A model generated the notes under the pieces. It was not told where the DNA came from. It saw only the letters and a list, made by a program, of their open reading frames with translations, and searched no databases. Positions 27,184-36,612 of a stretch of 64,000 nt of DNA are shown one piece after another. Position numbers and translations under genes: made by a program. Within the stretch, counting starts at the first letter, position 1. The number at the start of each line of letters is the position of its first letter. Source of the stretch: Myxococcales bacterium (GTDB taxonomy: Bacteria > Myxococcota_A > Polyangia > Polyangiales > Polyangiaceae); contig CAHJWM010000018.1 in assembly GCA_903642325.1 (NCBI GenBank), positions 1 through 64,000 on the forward strand. The letters run 5' to 3'.

Positions 27184-28647
27184 ATGAACGCGCTCAACAG
27201 CTTGCTCAGAATGGTGGCCGTGCAACAGGCGGACGAACTGCGCCTCGGTGTGGAGCGCGCGCCTCTAGTGCTCTCGGGGGGCGTGCCAAAGAACCTGACC
27301 CTGTCTGAAACGGGCGAACGCGTGCTGCGCCAAATGCTCGGCTCGCTCCTGTCGCACGAGGCCGAATCCAGCTTGGCGCGCGGCGCGCCGTACCGAGTTG
27401 CGCATGACGCTGGGGATGGCCTAGGCGTTTATCAAGTGCACTTTCTGCCGCGGGGCCAAGCGGAGCCGGGCTTCGACGTTGTGCTCACCAACGCACTGCA
27501 CGAAAGCGCAGAGGCTGCCTCTGGCGCCGACTCGTCCGCAATTGAACCGCACGCGCTGCCCGCGCCGGAGTCGGACCGCGCGCTGCCCGTGCTCACGCAC
27601 GCGCTGGAAACGCTGCTCGCCAAAGCGCACGGCCTGCGCGCGACGGACTTGCACGTGCGCCAAGGCGAGCCCGCGTTTGCGCGTGTCGACGGCGCCTTGC
27701 AGCTGCTTGAACGCGGCCCGCACGACCTTGGCGAGCTGCTCGGTGCCGCTTCCGACCGTGCCAGCTCACAGCGCAGTGTAGATATCGCGCTGCACAGTGT
27801 GAGCGCGGGGCGTGTGCGGCTGCACAGCTTTCTGGTCGGCGGCGTGCCGACACTGGCGGCGCGCATCCTGCCTCCAACCATTCCGGATTTGGCAACGCTC
27901 GGTATCCCGGCTGATTTGGCAGACTTGACCAGCTTGCCGAACGGCTTGGTATTGCTCACCGGCCCCGCGGGCTCAGGCAAGAGCACCACTGCCGCCGCGC
28001 TCTGCCAGGCGCTGATTCGGCAGCGCTCGGTGATGCTGCTCACGCTCGAAGATCCGGTGGAATACGCCTTCGACCCGCGCGGCACGAACAGCGTGGTGCG
28101 TCAGCGCCAAGTCGGGCTGGACACGCCGGATTTTGCGACCGGCCTGCGCGATGCACTGCGTGAGGATCCGGACGTGCTGCTGATCGGAGAAATGCGCGAC
28201 GCGGAGTCGATTAGCCTAGCGCTCACCGCCGCGGAAACCGGGCACTTGGTGTTCGCCACGTTGCACAGCCGCGGCGCGGCGTCGGCCATCGAGCGCATCA
28301 TCGATGCGTACCCCGCCGCGCGTCAACAGCAGCTGCGCGTGCAGCTTTCGGAGTCTCTGCGCGCCGTGATCGCGCAGCGCTTGCTGCCGCACGCGCATGG
28401 CCCGGGCCGCGCACTCGCGGTCGAGGTGCTGCGCCGCAATGCCGCCGTCGCCAACTTGCTCCGCGAAGGCAAAACGCCGCATTTGACGAGCATTATGCAA
28501 TCCTCTCGCAAAGACGGCATGGTTTTGCTGGAGCGCAGTCTGGCTGAGCTGTGCCGCAGCGGCAGCATCGACGAACGCCACGCCTTCGCCGCCGCCAATG
28601 ACCAAGATCAATTGATGGAATACCTGCACGCGCGCAGCAAAGCGTAG
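27184..28647 (+). CDS. PilT-like type II/IV secretion ATPase with duplicated N-terminal domain
   Basis: 487 residues from the ATG at 27184 (a GTG at 27166 is also possible). The C-terminal two thirds are a PilT-type ATPase: Walker A GPAGSGKST (260-268), Walker B/Asp-box region with LLIGEMRD (Glu336), His-box TLHS, and the PilT tail NLLREGKTPHL plus DGMVLLERSL. Ahead of it (about 1-125) is a second, degenerate copy of the PilT N-terminal PAS-like domain; the regular one lies at about 140-245. PilT powers pilus retraction. No other pilus genes are in the window, so it is an orphan paralogue. Confidence 0.88.
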   Translation: MNALNSLLRMVAVQQADELRLGVERAPLVLSGGVPKNLTLSETGERVLRQMLGSLLSHEAESSLARGAPYRVAHDAGDGLGVYQVHFLPRGQAEPGFDVVLTNALHESAEAASGADSSAIEPHALPAPESDRALPVLTHALETLLAKAHGLRATDLHVRQGEPAFARVDGALQLLERGPHDLGELLGAASDRASSQRSVDIALHSVSAGRVRLHSFLVGGVPTLAARILPPTIPDLATLGIPADLADLTSLPNGLVLLTGPAGSGKSTTAAALCQALIRQRSVMLLTLEDPVEYAFDPRGTNSVVRQRQVGLDTPDFATGLRDALREDPDVLLIGEMRDAESISLALTAAETGHLVFATLHSRGAASAIERIIDAYPAARQQQLRVQLSESLRAVIAQRLLPHAHGPGRALAVEVLRRNAAVANLLREGKTPHLTSIMQSSRKDGMVLLERSLAELCRSGSIDERHAFAAANDQDQLMEYLHARSKA

Positions 28648-29925
28648 CGGTGCGCTAGCGAACGAAAGGACCACGTCGATCGCGGCAGAGCGGTCGGCTC
28701 GATGGTAGCTGAGAAAGCTTGCCAGAGAGTCAGGGTTACTCGCGATCCAGCAGCGCACCTCCTAACGCGGCCCTCGCTCGCGGACTTCACCCTGCGTGCT
28801 AGCTAGCCTCGACGAACGTTCCGTCTGTTGGCCTCCACACCGACTGCGGGGGGCGCCGTATCCGAGCCGTTGAAACGCGCGCAATCTGACACGTGACCCT
28901 GGCATCGTTCTTGTATCTCGAACTTATCGCCAATTGTTGCGATGGCCGGTGCGTTCGCTTGAAGAATTGGTCCAACGACTGTTGGACCGGATGCGTGAAT
29001 CGTCATGACGCTCTCTCGCGCATCTTCGACCCCTTCTTCCGCGCCGAACAGCTCTACCTGCGCCCGCGTATCACTCTCCAGAGTTAGAGACGCTGGTGCA
29101 GCGCCGCCCGCGACGGCCTTCCTCCACGTCGAGCGCAGCGCGCGCCACACGACTGACCGTACTCGAAATTGGGAGCCCGCGGCTGGAGCGCCGCGCCGCA
29201 ACCTGTGAGCAAGAAAACCGTGCACAACCACAATAGCCCGATTGACGCTCGAGATCGCGATCGATGCTGCCTAAAACTCGGGCCACACTCGTTCCCAGTG
29301 GTGGCGACGGGGTGGTTACACCCCGCTGACCTTGGCAGCTTGGCGATGCGACGCGAGAGGAGACATCACACCCCAACGTTGGCGGGGGGTGCACTATTCG
29401 TTACCGCCTCGGAACTTCATCCTCCATGGAGAGCGTTGCAGCAAACGGGCATGCGCGCCCAATTTGTCGTTGCAACGGCCCTCGAGTTTGAGCTCGCGCT
29501 CATCGCAAGCGGCGATCTCAAAGGCATCAAACGCCTTGCCGCGGACCATCCGCAGGTCTCAGTCTTGGCGATCTAACGTCAGCGTCACCATTTTCGTACC
29601 ATGCCGCTTTAGATTCGGTGACTCGATCACTCTGACGCTGCTCTCCTGCGAGAGCGGCGTTGCAGGACTCGCCGCGTGAATTCGGGGAGACGCTTGCTTG
29701 GCCTGCAGCTGCGCCAGGAATTGCCGAGCGCCGAGGTGGTCGCCGTTTTCAAAGTCTAGGAGCCCTCCTTGATGGCTTCCTCAAGCTCGTGCGCCGCAGG
29801 TGTCAGTCAGTCGCGAAGCAACGAAACGGCAGCCGGCGACTTGGCGGTTGCAGGCTGTGCTCCTCGAATGATCGGCGGGTTGGATAGCCAAAGCGCGTGG
29901 CTACAATCTTGCACGCGGGCAAGTC
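28648..29925. other. Long gap without a confident gene
   Basis: A minus-strand frame (28803-29231) has a less biased stretch (TLESDTRAQVELFGAEEGVE onward to VSDCARF) that might be the decayed end of a gene. A plus-strand frame ends at 29576 with TALEFELALIASGDLKGIKR, possibly a C-terminal fragment. I recognise neither. A dispersed repeat lies at 29103-29147. The rest shows nothing. Confidence 0.4.
29103..29147. repeat. Dispersed 45-bp repeat, copy 2
   Basis: Matches 22787-22831 at about 40 of 45 positions, same orientation. Confidence 0.6.
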
Positions 29926-30816
29926 ATGCGCATACATCACCTCAACTGCGTCTCCGCCTGCCCTCTGGGCGGGCTCTTAATGGACGGAGTCAGCGCGGGC
30001 TCACTCCGGGGTCGGCTCGCTTCGCACTGCTTGTTGCTGGAACTGGCGGATTGCCTCGTGCTGGTCGACACGGGCTATGGCCTCAACGACGTGGCTTCTC
30101 CGCGCAGCCGGCTCGATCCGGTTTTTTTGGCGCTCCTGAAGCCGGAATTGCGCGAGGAGATGACAGCGGTGCGTCAGATACAGGCGCTCGGCTTCAATGA
30201 GTCGGACGTGCGGCACATCGTTCTCTCGCACCTCGACTTCGACCATGCTGGCGGCCTCGACGACTTCCCTGAGGCCACTGTTCACTTGCTGAGCGATGAG
30301 CGAAATGCCGCGGCAGCACAGAAAACGGTGTTGGACCGCATGCGCTATCGACCTGCCCAGTGGGGCAGCGAGGCGCGTTGGCGCAGCTATGCGGCTAACA
30401 TGGGTGAGCCCTGGTTTGGCTTCGACACCGTGCGCTGTCTGGACGGCGTAACAGAAGACGTGTTTCTCGTCCCGCTCGTGGGGCACACCCTCGGTCATGC
30501 GGGCGTTGCGGTGCAGCAACGCGAGCGTTGGTGTTTCTATGCGGCAGACGCATACTTTTTCCACGCCGAGATGGACCTTGCTCGCCCGCGCTGCACCCCC
30601 GGGCTAAGCGCATACCAAACCTTGATGGAACAGAACCGTGGGCAGCGGCTACTCAATCAGCAACGCCTGCGCGAGCTGAAGGCGCAGCAGGGCAGCGTAG
30701 TGGAAATTTTTTGCGCTCACGATATGCGCGAGTACGAACGACTCGCTGCCACTGCCTCGCTCGAGTCGCACGTTGAGGCCGTGCCGGTACGACGGGGGCA
30801 GGCGTCCACTGCATGA
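29926..30816 (+). CDS. Metallo-beta-lactamase-fold hydrolase
   Basis: 296 residues. MBL metal motif HLDFDHAGG with His102, Asp104, Asp106, His107; a preceding VDTGYG strand, and later His in LVGHTLGHAG and Asp in YAADAY. The layout resembles quorum-quenching lactonase or glyoxalase II-like hydrolases; substrate cannot be decided. Its TGA overlaps the ATG of the next small gene, so the two are coupled. Confidence 0.88.
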   Translation: MRIHHLNCVSACPLGGLLMDGVSAGSLRGRLASHCLLLELADCLVLVDTGYGLNDVASPRSRLDPVFLALLKPELREEMTAVRQIQALGFNESDVRHIVLSHLDFDHAGGLDDFPEATVHLLSDERNAAAAQKTVLDRMRYRPAQWGSEARWRSYAANMGEPWFGFDTVRCLDGVTEDVFLVPLVGHTLGHAGVAVQQRERWCFYAADAYFFHAEMDLARPRCTPGLSAYQTLMEQNRGQRLLNQQRLRELKAQQGSVVEIFCAHDMREYERLAATASLESHVEAVPVRRGQASTA

Positions 30817-30980
30817 ACGCGCTTCCTGCGCGACCACTCACGCCCAGAGCCCGTCCTGCGCGTTGGTTGGGCGTCATCCAGGGGACCAATTTCGTGCTTC
30901 ATCAACCGTTTAACCTGCTGCTCGTCGTGCTCGCGCTGATTACCGCCGAGTTGACCTGGCGCATGGTCTGCCCCGGTTAG
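30813..30980 (+). CDS. Small single-span membrane protein coupled to the MBL hydrolase
   Basis: 55 residues. Basic, Pro/Arg-rich first 20 residues, then a hydrophobic span (about 34-52, FNLLLVVLALITAELTW) and a short tail. The ATG overlaps the MBL stop codon (ATGA), which argues that it is real and co-translated. Function unknown. Confidence 0.5.
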   Translation: MNALPARPLTPRARPARWLGVIQGTNFVLHQPFNLLLVVLALITAELTWRMVCPG

Positions 30981-31467
30981 TGAAGTCGTCCTGCGCCCAG
31001 CAGAAGCGCCCCCCCAGCGGCCGCCGCGGCCGAGGCGTCGATCGGCAGATCGCCCAAGCAGAGCGCGCGGCTAACGGCAACCTAGTGGTCGTCGCAGCAG
31101 CGAGCGGCGTCGCGGCATTTGGGCGAGCCCAACCGACATGCCAACATGAGGCCTCTCACACTTTGTTTGCGGGAGGACCGCCCCCCTACGCCCGTCCAAA
31201 GATATGCTCGTTGTACAGAGTGCGATGAACTGTCAAAGATGGGCGGTTAGGCGAGCAGAGTCACCGGTGCCCCAACAACCGTTGTGATGTAAGACGCACC
31301 GTCAATGTCGGACCGACGAGTACCGTTCCGACACGAATTGCGACCCTACGAGCGGCGCCCCAGCGCGCGCCGCACAATCACGATGACAACCGCTTGGTAC
31401 TAGCGCAGCCATTGCGTTGCGCGCGCTCTAGCCCTCAGGAGGGTTGAGTATCTCGATCGCTTCGCGC
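30981..31467. other. Intergenic region, nothing recognised
   Basis: No convincing frame, RNA or repeat seen. Converging ends of the small membrane-protein gene and the hypothetical gene at 31468. Confidence 0.5.
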
Positions 31468-31911
31468 TCAGCCCTTGAAAGGGCGCCGATACTTGGTGCC
31501 GCTCATGGCGCGGGCTCGGCCGGCTCGGGTGTGTCCATCGCCTGGCCGACGACTCGCGAGCAGATCGACTAATCTTTGGACTGCAGCAAATGCGTCGCCC
31601 GGGGACGCGGTATCCGGTAACTTGAGGGCCTTGATCACTGCGGCCAAAAGAGCCGACGGGTCTTGCGGTGACTCGCCCGCGTCGAGAGCGCGAAGCGAGA
31701 GCTGCGCCAAGTCGAGCGACGTAATGCTGCGCTTGGCGGCGGCACGCCGGACCGAGAGTAATTGGGAGCGCGAGATAGCTTTGGGCGTGCTCGAGTTTTC
31801 GTCATAAGCCGCTGGCGGCGCCGAGTGCGTCGCGGCTGGTCGCAACGGCAAATTCGAGAGCACTAATAGCTCTGTCAGGACCCCGCCGGTGGTGGGCTTG
31901 CGATGCGCCAT
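31468..31911 (-). CDS. Hypothetical protein
   Basis: 147 residues from the ATG at 31911; a second ATG four codons upstream (31923) is possible. Ser/Ala/Leu-rich with likely helices (LDLAQLSLRAL, LLAAVIKAL, AFAAVQRLVDLLA) and a basic C-terminal tail. No family recognised. Both possible start codons lie in the arms of an 18-bp palindrome. Upstream frame to 32271 is probably not coding. Confidence 0.45.
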   Translation of the reverse strand: MAHRKPTTGGVLTELLVLSNLPLRPAATHSAPPAAYDENSSTPKAISRSQLLSVRRAAAKRSITSLDLAQLSLRALDAGESPQDPSALLAAVIKALKLPDTASPGDAFAAVQRLVDLLASRRPGDGHTRAGRARAMSGTKYRRPFKG

Positions 31912-31925
31912 GTGTCTACACATGG
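31908..31925. promoter_or_regulatory. 18-bp palindrome over a start codon
   Basis: CCATGTGT (31908-31915) and ACACATGG (31918-31925) pair perfectly around a 2-nt centre. The left arm holds the start codon of the hypothetical gene. Could be an autoregulatory operator or an RNA hairpin hiding the start; chance is possible because CAT/ATG are self-complementary. Confidence 0.4.
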
Positions 31926-32333
31926 CTTGTCCACTCCGTCGTGCAATTTGGATCGGGCGTTTGAGGTGATTCGATCGACGGCAAGCGGCAAATCGAAGTG
32001 AATAAAATCGCACGTGCGATTGGGTGCTTGTAACTTCGCTGCGTTTGCGATCGGGATCGAATCGACAGCGGATTTTCCAGCGCTTTGCGGGCGACCCAAG
32101 GAACACCGCGAATTGCCCAGGCACAGACTCGAGGCGCAAGCCCGCGCGCAAACGGGCTCCCGGAAAAAATGGCCGACCGTCAAGGCGATAACTATGCGCT
32201 GCCCGAAGAAGCGCGGCGGTTGGAACTTGCCTTTTCGGTCGCCGTGCGTTACCGGACCGCCGCAAGCGCATGACGGCGGTGCGCGTCGAGGAACGCTAGC
32301 GACATCGACGCCCCCGGAGGTTAGCCTACGCCC

Positions 32334-33335
32334 ATGGCACAAGGCGCCGATGCCATCGTTATCACGCATCCGGAGAAGGTGCTCTTTCCCGGCAGCGGGA
32401 TCACGAAAGGCGAGGTCTGCAAGTACTACGAGGCCCTCGCGCCGCTCATGCTGCCGCACGTGCGCGCGCGTCCCGTCACGATGGAACGCTTCCCGGCCGG
32501 CATCGGCAAGAAAGGCTTCATCCAGAAGGACGTCTCGAAAGGCTTCCCCGACTGGCTCGAGCGCGTCGAGGTCGAGAAGCGGGACGAAGGCGGGGGCGTC
32601 GTGCACTACGCGCTGGCCAACGACGCGCGTTCGCTGGTGTGGCTCGCCAACCAGAACTCGATCACGCTGCACGTCTGGGTGTCGCGCATGCCGCGGCTCC
32701 AGCGCCCCGACCTGTGCGTGTTCGACCTCGATCCGCCGGGTGACGATTCGACCGTCCTGCGGGCGGCCGCGCTGCACGTGCGCGACCTGCTTGCCGAGCT
32801 GGGCCTGCCGTCTTTCATCAAGACCTCGGGGTCGAAAGGCTTCCACATCGTCGTGCCGCTCGACGGAAACGACGAGGCACCCAAAGTTTGGCGCTTCGCG
32901 CAGGGTGCGGGCGCCGTGTTGGTCAAGCGGCACCCTCAGCTGTTCACGCAGGAGTTCATCAAGGTAGACCGCGCGGGCCGCATCTTGATAGACACGGGCC
33001 GCAACACGCCCGGCGCGACGTTTGCCGCCGCCTACTCGGTGCGGCCGAAGCCCGACGCGCCCATCTCCGCGCCATGCACGTGGGAGGAGATCGAGCGAGG
33101 CTCAGTCTCGCCGCGCACGTTCACGCTGCGCTCGATGGGCGCGCGCGTGAACGATGTCGGCGATTTGTGGCATGACGCCAGCCAGCACGGTCATTCGTTG
33201 CACGCGCCGACCGCGGCGCTCGACGCCCTGCTGACCGAGGAGGATTGGAAAGAGTCCCACGCCGCTTCGACACGGAGACCGACATCCCGAAAAACGCCGC
33301 GCAGAAAGCCGAGCAAAAAAGTGGGGACCGAGTAG
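32334..33335 (+). CDS. LigD-type DNA polymerase/primase domain protein (PolDom)
   Basis: 333 residues. Archaeo-eukaryotic primase-type polymerase domain of bacterial NHEJ LigD: FDLDPP (Asp131, Asp133 metal ligands), KTSGSKGFH (163-171), and the EFIKVDRAGRILIDTGRN segment. A basic tail (about 305-333) follows. No ligase or phosphoesterase domain is fused and no Ku gene is in the window, so it is a stand-alone PolDom. It can fill gaps or add nucleotides, including ribonucleotides, at double-strand breaks. Confidence 0.93.
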   Translation: MAQGADAIVITHPEKVLFPGSGITKGEVCKYYEALAPLMLPHVRARPVTMERFPAGIGKKGFIQKDVSKGFPDWLERVEVEKRDEGGGVVHYALANDARSLVWLANQNSITLHVWVSRMPRLQRPDLCVFDLDPPGDDSTVLRAAALHVRDLLAELGLPSFIKTSGSKGFHIVVPLDGNDEAPKVWRFAQGAGAVLVKRHPQLFTQEFIKVDRAGRILIDTGRNTPGATFAAAYSVRPKPDAPISAPCTWEEIERGSVSPRTFTLRSMGARVNDVGDLWHDASQHGHSLHAPTAALDALLTEEDWKESHAASTRRPTSRKTPRRKPSKKVGTE

Positions 33336-33486
33336 CCAACCGCGCTGCGAACGAGAGCGGGCGCTCGCGTCCCCGCCACGCACCTCGCAGCGCCCGCGGT
33401 TCCCGTCGCGGCTCTCACGCACACGAAACACGACGCCGAAGGTTGCGACGAAGTGGGCCGTGATCTGGCCCCTTCAAATCCAATCG

Positions 33487-34398
33487 TCAGCGCGCGGCAG
33501 CGGCGGGGCGAGCGCTCGCGGCGCTATGCCGACTCAGAGTGACCACTAGCACGCCCAGCACCGTCAACGCGCAAGCGCCGAGCTTGCGCGCGCTGAGCCG
33601 CTCGCCGCCGAGCGCGGCGCCGATACCCAGCGCGACGAGCGGGTTCACGTACGCGTAGCTCGTGGCGATCAACGGGCGGGTGGCGCGGAGCAAGAAGCCG
33701 TACGCGCTGAAGGCGATCAGCGAGCCAAACACGATCAAGTAGCCCAGCGCGGCGACGGTGGCTCCGCGGATCGGCCCGCTCAGCTGCTCCCCGCGCGCGG
33801 CTGCGACGACGAACATGATCAAGCCGCCGAGGATCATCTGGCAGGCGGTGTTCATCAGACCCGCAGGCAGGGCCAAGCGCCGGCTCCAGAGCGAGCCCAA
33901 GGACCAAGCTACGGGCGACAGTAAAATCGCCAAGCCGTCGAAGCCGTGGAGTGAGAACCCGCCACCGCCATTCAAGACCACGATGCCGGCAAAGCCGAAC
34001 GCGAGCCCCAACACCTCCGTCGGTCGAGGGCGTTCGCCGAACAGCCAGCCAAAGGCGGCCAACCACAAGGGCATCGTGGCAACCAGCGTCGCGGCCGTGC
34101 CTGAGTCGACCGAGCGTTCGGCGAGGCCCACGAAGCCGTTCCCGATCACGAGAAGCAAGGTGCCTATCGCGCCTGCCGCCAGCCATTCACGCGGCTTGGG
34201 CGTCGTGGCGCCCCGCACCCGAAGCACGACGAACAGCAGCGTGCCGGCGATCAAGAAACGTGGCGCGCCCATCAGGTACGGCGGCAGCACCTGGAGCGCA
34301 ACGCGCATGGCGTAATAAGTGGAGCCCCAGATCACGTACAACGAGAGCAACGCAGCAATCACGAGCCCACTTGACGGAGTTTTGCTGGCCGCTACCAC
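33487..34398 (-). CDS. EamA/DMT-family transporter
   Basis: 303 residues, ten likely membrane segments in two EamA repeats. The start YVIWGSTYYAMRVALQVLPP and the later FGSLIAFSAYGFLL are typical of the RhaT/YedA branch of drug/metabolite exporters. Inner-membrane location; substrate unknown. It converges with the LigD gene and is transcribed in the same direction as the LOG remnant upstream. Confidence 0.88.
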   Translation of the reverse strand: MVAASKTPSSGLVIAALLSLYVIWGSTYYAMRVALQVLPPYLMGAPRFLIAGTLLFVVLRVRGATTPKPREWLAAGAIGTLLLVIGNGFVGLAERSVDSGTAATLVATMPLWLAAFGWLFGERPRPTEVLGLAFGFAGIVVLNGGGGFSLHGFDGLAILLSPVAWSLGSLWSRRLALPAGLMNTACQMILGGLIMFVVAAARGEQLSGPIRGATVAALGYLIVFGSLIAFSAYGFLLRATRPLIATSYAYVNPLVALGIGAALGGERLSARKLGACALTVLGVLVVTLSRHSAASARPAAAAR

Positions 34399-34435
34399 TT
34401 GCGCACGCGGTTCATGGGCTACATTGGCCGCTTCG

Positions 34436-34745
34436 TCAAGGCGCGCGGCCTGCTCCGGACAGCTGAATGATGTGCTCCAACAGCGCGTTCGGCTCGGCGT
34501 CGACCAACCGTGCTTTTGGCTGTTGCGGTCTGAAAAAGCCCTCGCGAGCTACGTGGTTCATGAACGCCAAAGGCCGCCGTAGAAGCCGTCGCCATCGAGC
34601 AACGCACAAGGCGTTGCTGCAACCCCGAGCTGCGACCAAGTCCACCCCTCGAACAGCTCCGCGAGGGTGCCGCTGCCGCCCGAGAGGGCCACGAAGCCGT
34701 CCGAGAGCGAGGCTATCAACGCCTTTGCGTTCGAGCATCAATGTA
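34436..34745 (-). pseudogene. LOG-family (cytokinin riboside phosphate phosphoribohydrolase-like) fragment
   Basis: Minus strand: MLERK, then in a shifted frame [20 protein letters not shown] and [24 protein letters not shown], then in another frame [15 protein letters not shown] to the stop. These are the LOG signature (GGxGTxxE) and C-terminal helices. The N-terminal half is missing and two frameshifts occur (near 34735 and 34580), so it is dead. Confidence 0.75.
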
Positions 34746-34779
34746 GCAATAACGTTCCGGCACTCGAGCCGTTTCAGCA

Positions 34780-35451
34780 TCAGTTGGCAAAGGCGAGGCT
34801 CTCAGTACCCGCTTTGGACAGGACGACGAAGAAGTTGCCGTCCGCTCCCTTGTCCATCACACACCGCCAGCCAGATTCTACGCCCGCGGTGCGGCGGACA
34901 TCCTCCCGCGTGGCGATGTCGACGAGCGGGCTCCCGCCCGACCCGGTTGGCACTTCATTCGGCTTGAGCTGCTTCATGAACAGATACTCTTCGGAGATCT
35001 TGCCATCACGAAACTTCGCAACGGTAGCCATCGAAAAATTCATCGACGCGACCACACCGACCGTGCAATTCCAATCCCCGTCGACGACGACCGGGCGGTG
35101 GTTCGTGATGAACGCGGTCGGCATTTTCGCGATCATCGTCTCTAGGCCCTGGATGTGAGCATCGATACCATCCGTCTCTGTGGGGCCCATGAAGACTTTT
35201 ACATCGGACGTGTGGTATTCGCGCATCAATTCCCAGTCCTTGTTGTTCCAACCTAGGAAGTCGACAAGGTGGAAATGGACTGCGTTCGTCGTCGGCGTCG
35301 ACCACTTGGCGGTTGGAGCTCGAGGTGGAGCGCTCGTCGTGGATTCGCCATTGGCACACCCATTGAGGGCGAGAGCTAGGAACGGGACTACGAAGACGCG
35401 GCACCGTCGTGACGGCGCGGCGTTTAAAACACTGCAAAAAGAGGCGAACAT
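34780..35451 (-). CDS. SnoaL-like domain lipoprotein (ester cyclase family)
   Basis: 223 residues. Signal peptide with lipobox LNGC, short spacer, then an NTF2-like fold with DWELMREYHTSDVKVFMG, IQGLETMIAKMP and EYLFMKQ, as in SnoaL-like proteins. Likely periplasmic, ligand or enzymatic function unknown. It is divergent from a LysR gene 126 bp away, the classic arrangement of a LysR regulator and its target. Confidence 0.8.
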   Translation of the reverse strand: MFASFCSVLNAAPSRRCRVFVVPFLALALNGCANGESTTSAPPRAPTAKWSTPTTNAVHFHLVDFLGWNNKDWELMREYHTSDVKVFMGPTETDGIDAHIQGLETMIAKMPTAFITNHRPVVVDGDWNCTVGVVASMNFSMATVAKFRDGKISEEYLFMKQLKPNEVPTGSGGSPLVDIATREDVRRTAGVESGWRCVMDKGADGNFFVVLSKAGTESLAFAN

Positions 35452-35527
35452 GAATGTCCTTGGTGGTGGCTTTCAGCACGAACGCGGGGAAGGTAGCGCC
35501 GAGCGCGGTCATAACAAGGTGATGCAG

Positions 35528-35557
35528 CGCAACAATCGATAGCGTTCACGCAACAAT
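35528..35557. promoter_or_regulatory. Paired direct repeat in the divergent promoter (possible LysR site)
   Basis: CGCAACAAT occurs at 35528-35536 and 35549-35557, a 21-bp period (two helical turns), about 20 bp before the LysR ATG and 77 bp before the divergent lipoprotein start. Inference: binding half-sites for the LysR protein. Confidence 0.45.
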
Positions 35558-35577
35558 ACTGGTTACCGTGTTCGGGA

Positions 35578-36483
35578 ATGTCAGACGTCGACCTTGCGCT
35601 CCTGCCCGCTTTCGTCGCCGTGGCGGAGTTGGGTAGCTTTTCCGCCGCCGCGCAGCAGCTCGGCGTACAGAAATCGTCCGTGAGCCGGAGTATCGCGCGG
35701 TTGGAGTCTGCGCTTGATACGCGCCTCGTTCACCGCACGACTCGGCGGGTTACGCTGAGTGCCGCGGGGGCGTCGCTTTATGAGACGATCGTCGAACCCA
35801 TGGCGGCGCTGCGAACCGCGACGAGTGGAGTAGTCGATCTCGACGGTTCACCGACCGGCCACCTTCGCGTCACCGCCCCGGTGGACCTTGGCAGTCTCAT
35901 CTCCGAGAGCGTGGCTCGCTTTACCAGTCGGTATCGGGGAGTAGAGGTCGAGCTGCGGCTGACGAGCGACGTCGTCGACCTCGTCAGCGAGAGAATCGAT
36001 GTCGCGGTCCGTGTCGCAACGCGACCTCTACGTGACTCATCGCTCCACGTGCGAAGCCTGGGAGAGCTCCGTGCGGGCATTTTTGCGTCTCCGCTCTATC
36101 TCGCCCGCCACGGCGTCCCGAAATCGCCGGAGCAGCTCGCAGCGCATGAGTGGGTGGTTTTCTCGAGCAGTCGCCGGCTGCGACTCTTCAACGACGGCAA
36201 GAGTTTTACCGTCGCGACCAAGGGCCACGTCCTATGCGACGACATGATCTTTCTCCTCCACGCCGTAGGGCACGGCATTGGGATTGGGCTTTTGCCGGGT
36301 TTTTTGGCTGAGCCAGAAGTCCGCGCGGGTAAGCTCGTTCAAGTTGTACCGGCGTGGGATGCAATTGGCGCCAAGGTTTGGCTGATGACCCAGGCTGGCC
36401 GAAAAGCGTCGAAGAGCCTTGCGATGTTCGTGGACTGCGTCGAGGCAACGCTCTCGGCGCACCGTCTTGTCAGGCCGCGGTGA
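35578..36483 (+). CDS. LysR-family transcriptional regulator
   Basis: 301 residues. N-terminal winged HTH (LLPAFVAVAELGSFSAAAQQ, then QKSSVSRSIARLE, residues 5-60) and a LysR substrate-binding domain (about 90-290) with GHLRVTAPVD. The pattern is close to the CrgA/AaeR-like group. Likely controls the divergent SnoaL lipoprotein gene and itself. Confidence 0.93.
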   Translation: MSDVDLALLPAFVAVAELGSFSAAAQQLGVQKSSVSRSIARLESALDTRLVHRTTRRVTLSAAGASLYETIVEPMAALRTATSGVVDLDGSPTGHLRVTAPVDLGSLISESVARFTSRYRGVEVELRLTSDVVDLVSERIDVAVRVATRPLRDSSLHVRSLGELRAGIFASPLYLARHGVPKSPEQLAAHEWVVFSSSRRLRLFNDGKSFTVATKGHVLCDDMIFLLHAVGHGIGIGLLPGFLAEPEVRAGKLVQVVPAWDAIGAKVWLMTQAGRKASKSLAMFVDCVEATLSAHRLVRPR

Positions 36484-36612
36484 CCAACGAGCTCCGTCGC
36501 ACCCCAATCCGCTCGTGCGTCGGTCTTCACGGGCGCAGGGGCGTCTAGCGGCATGAGGCAACGCTGAGCGCGGACTACCACGGGATCCCCGGCGGAGCCG
36601 ACTCACACCTGC

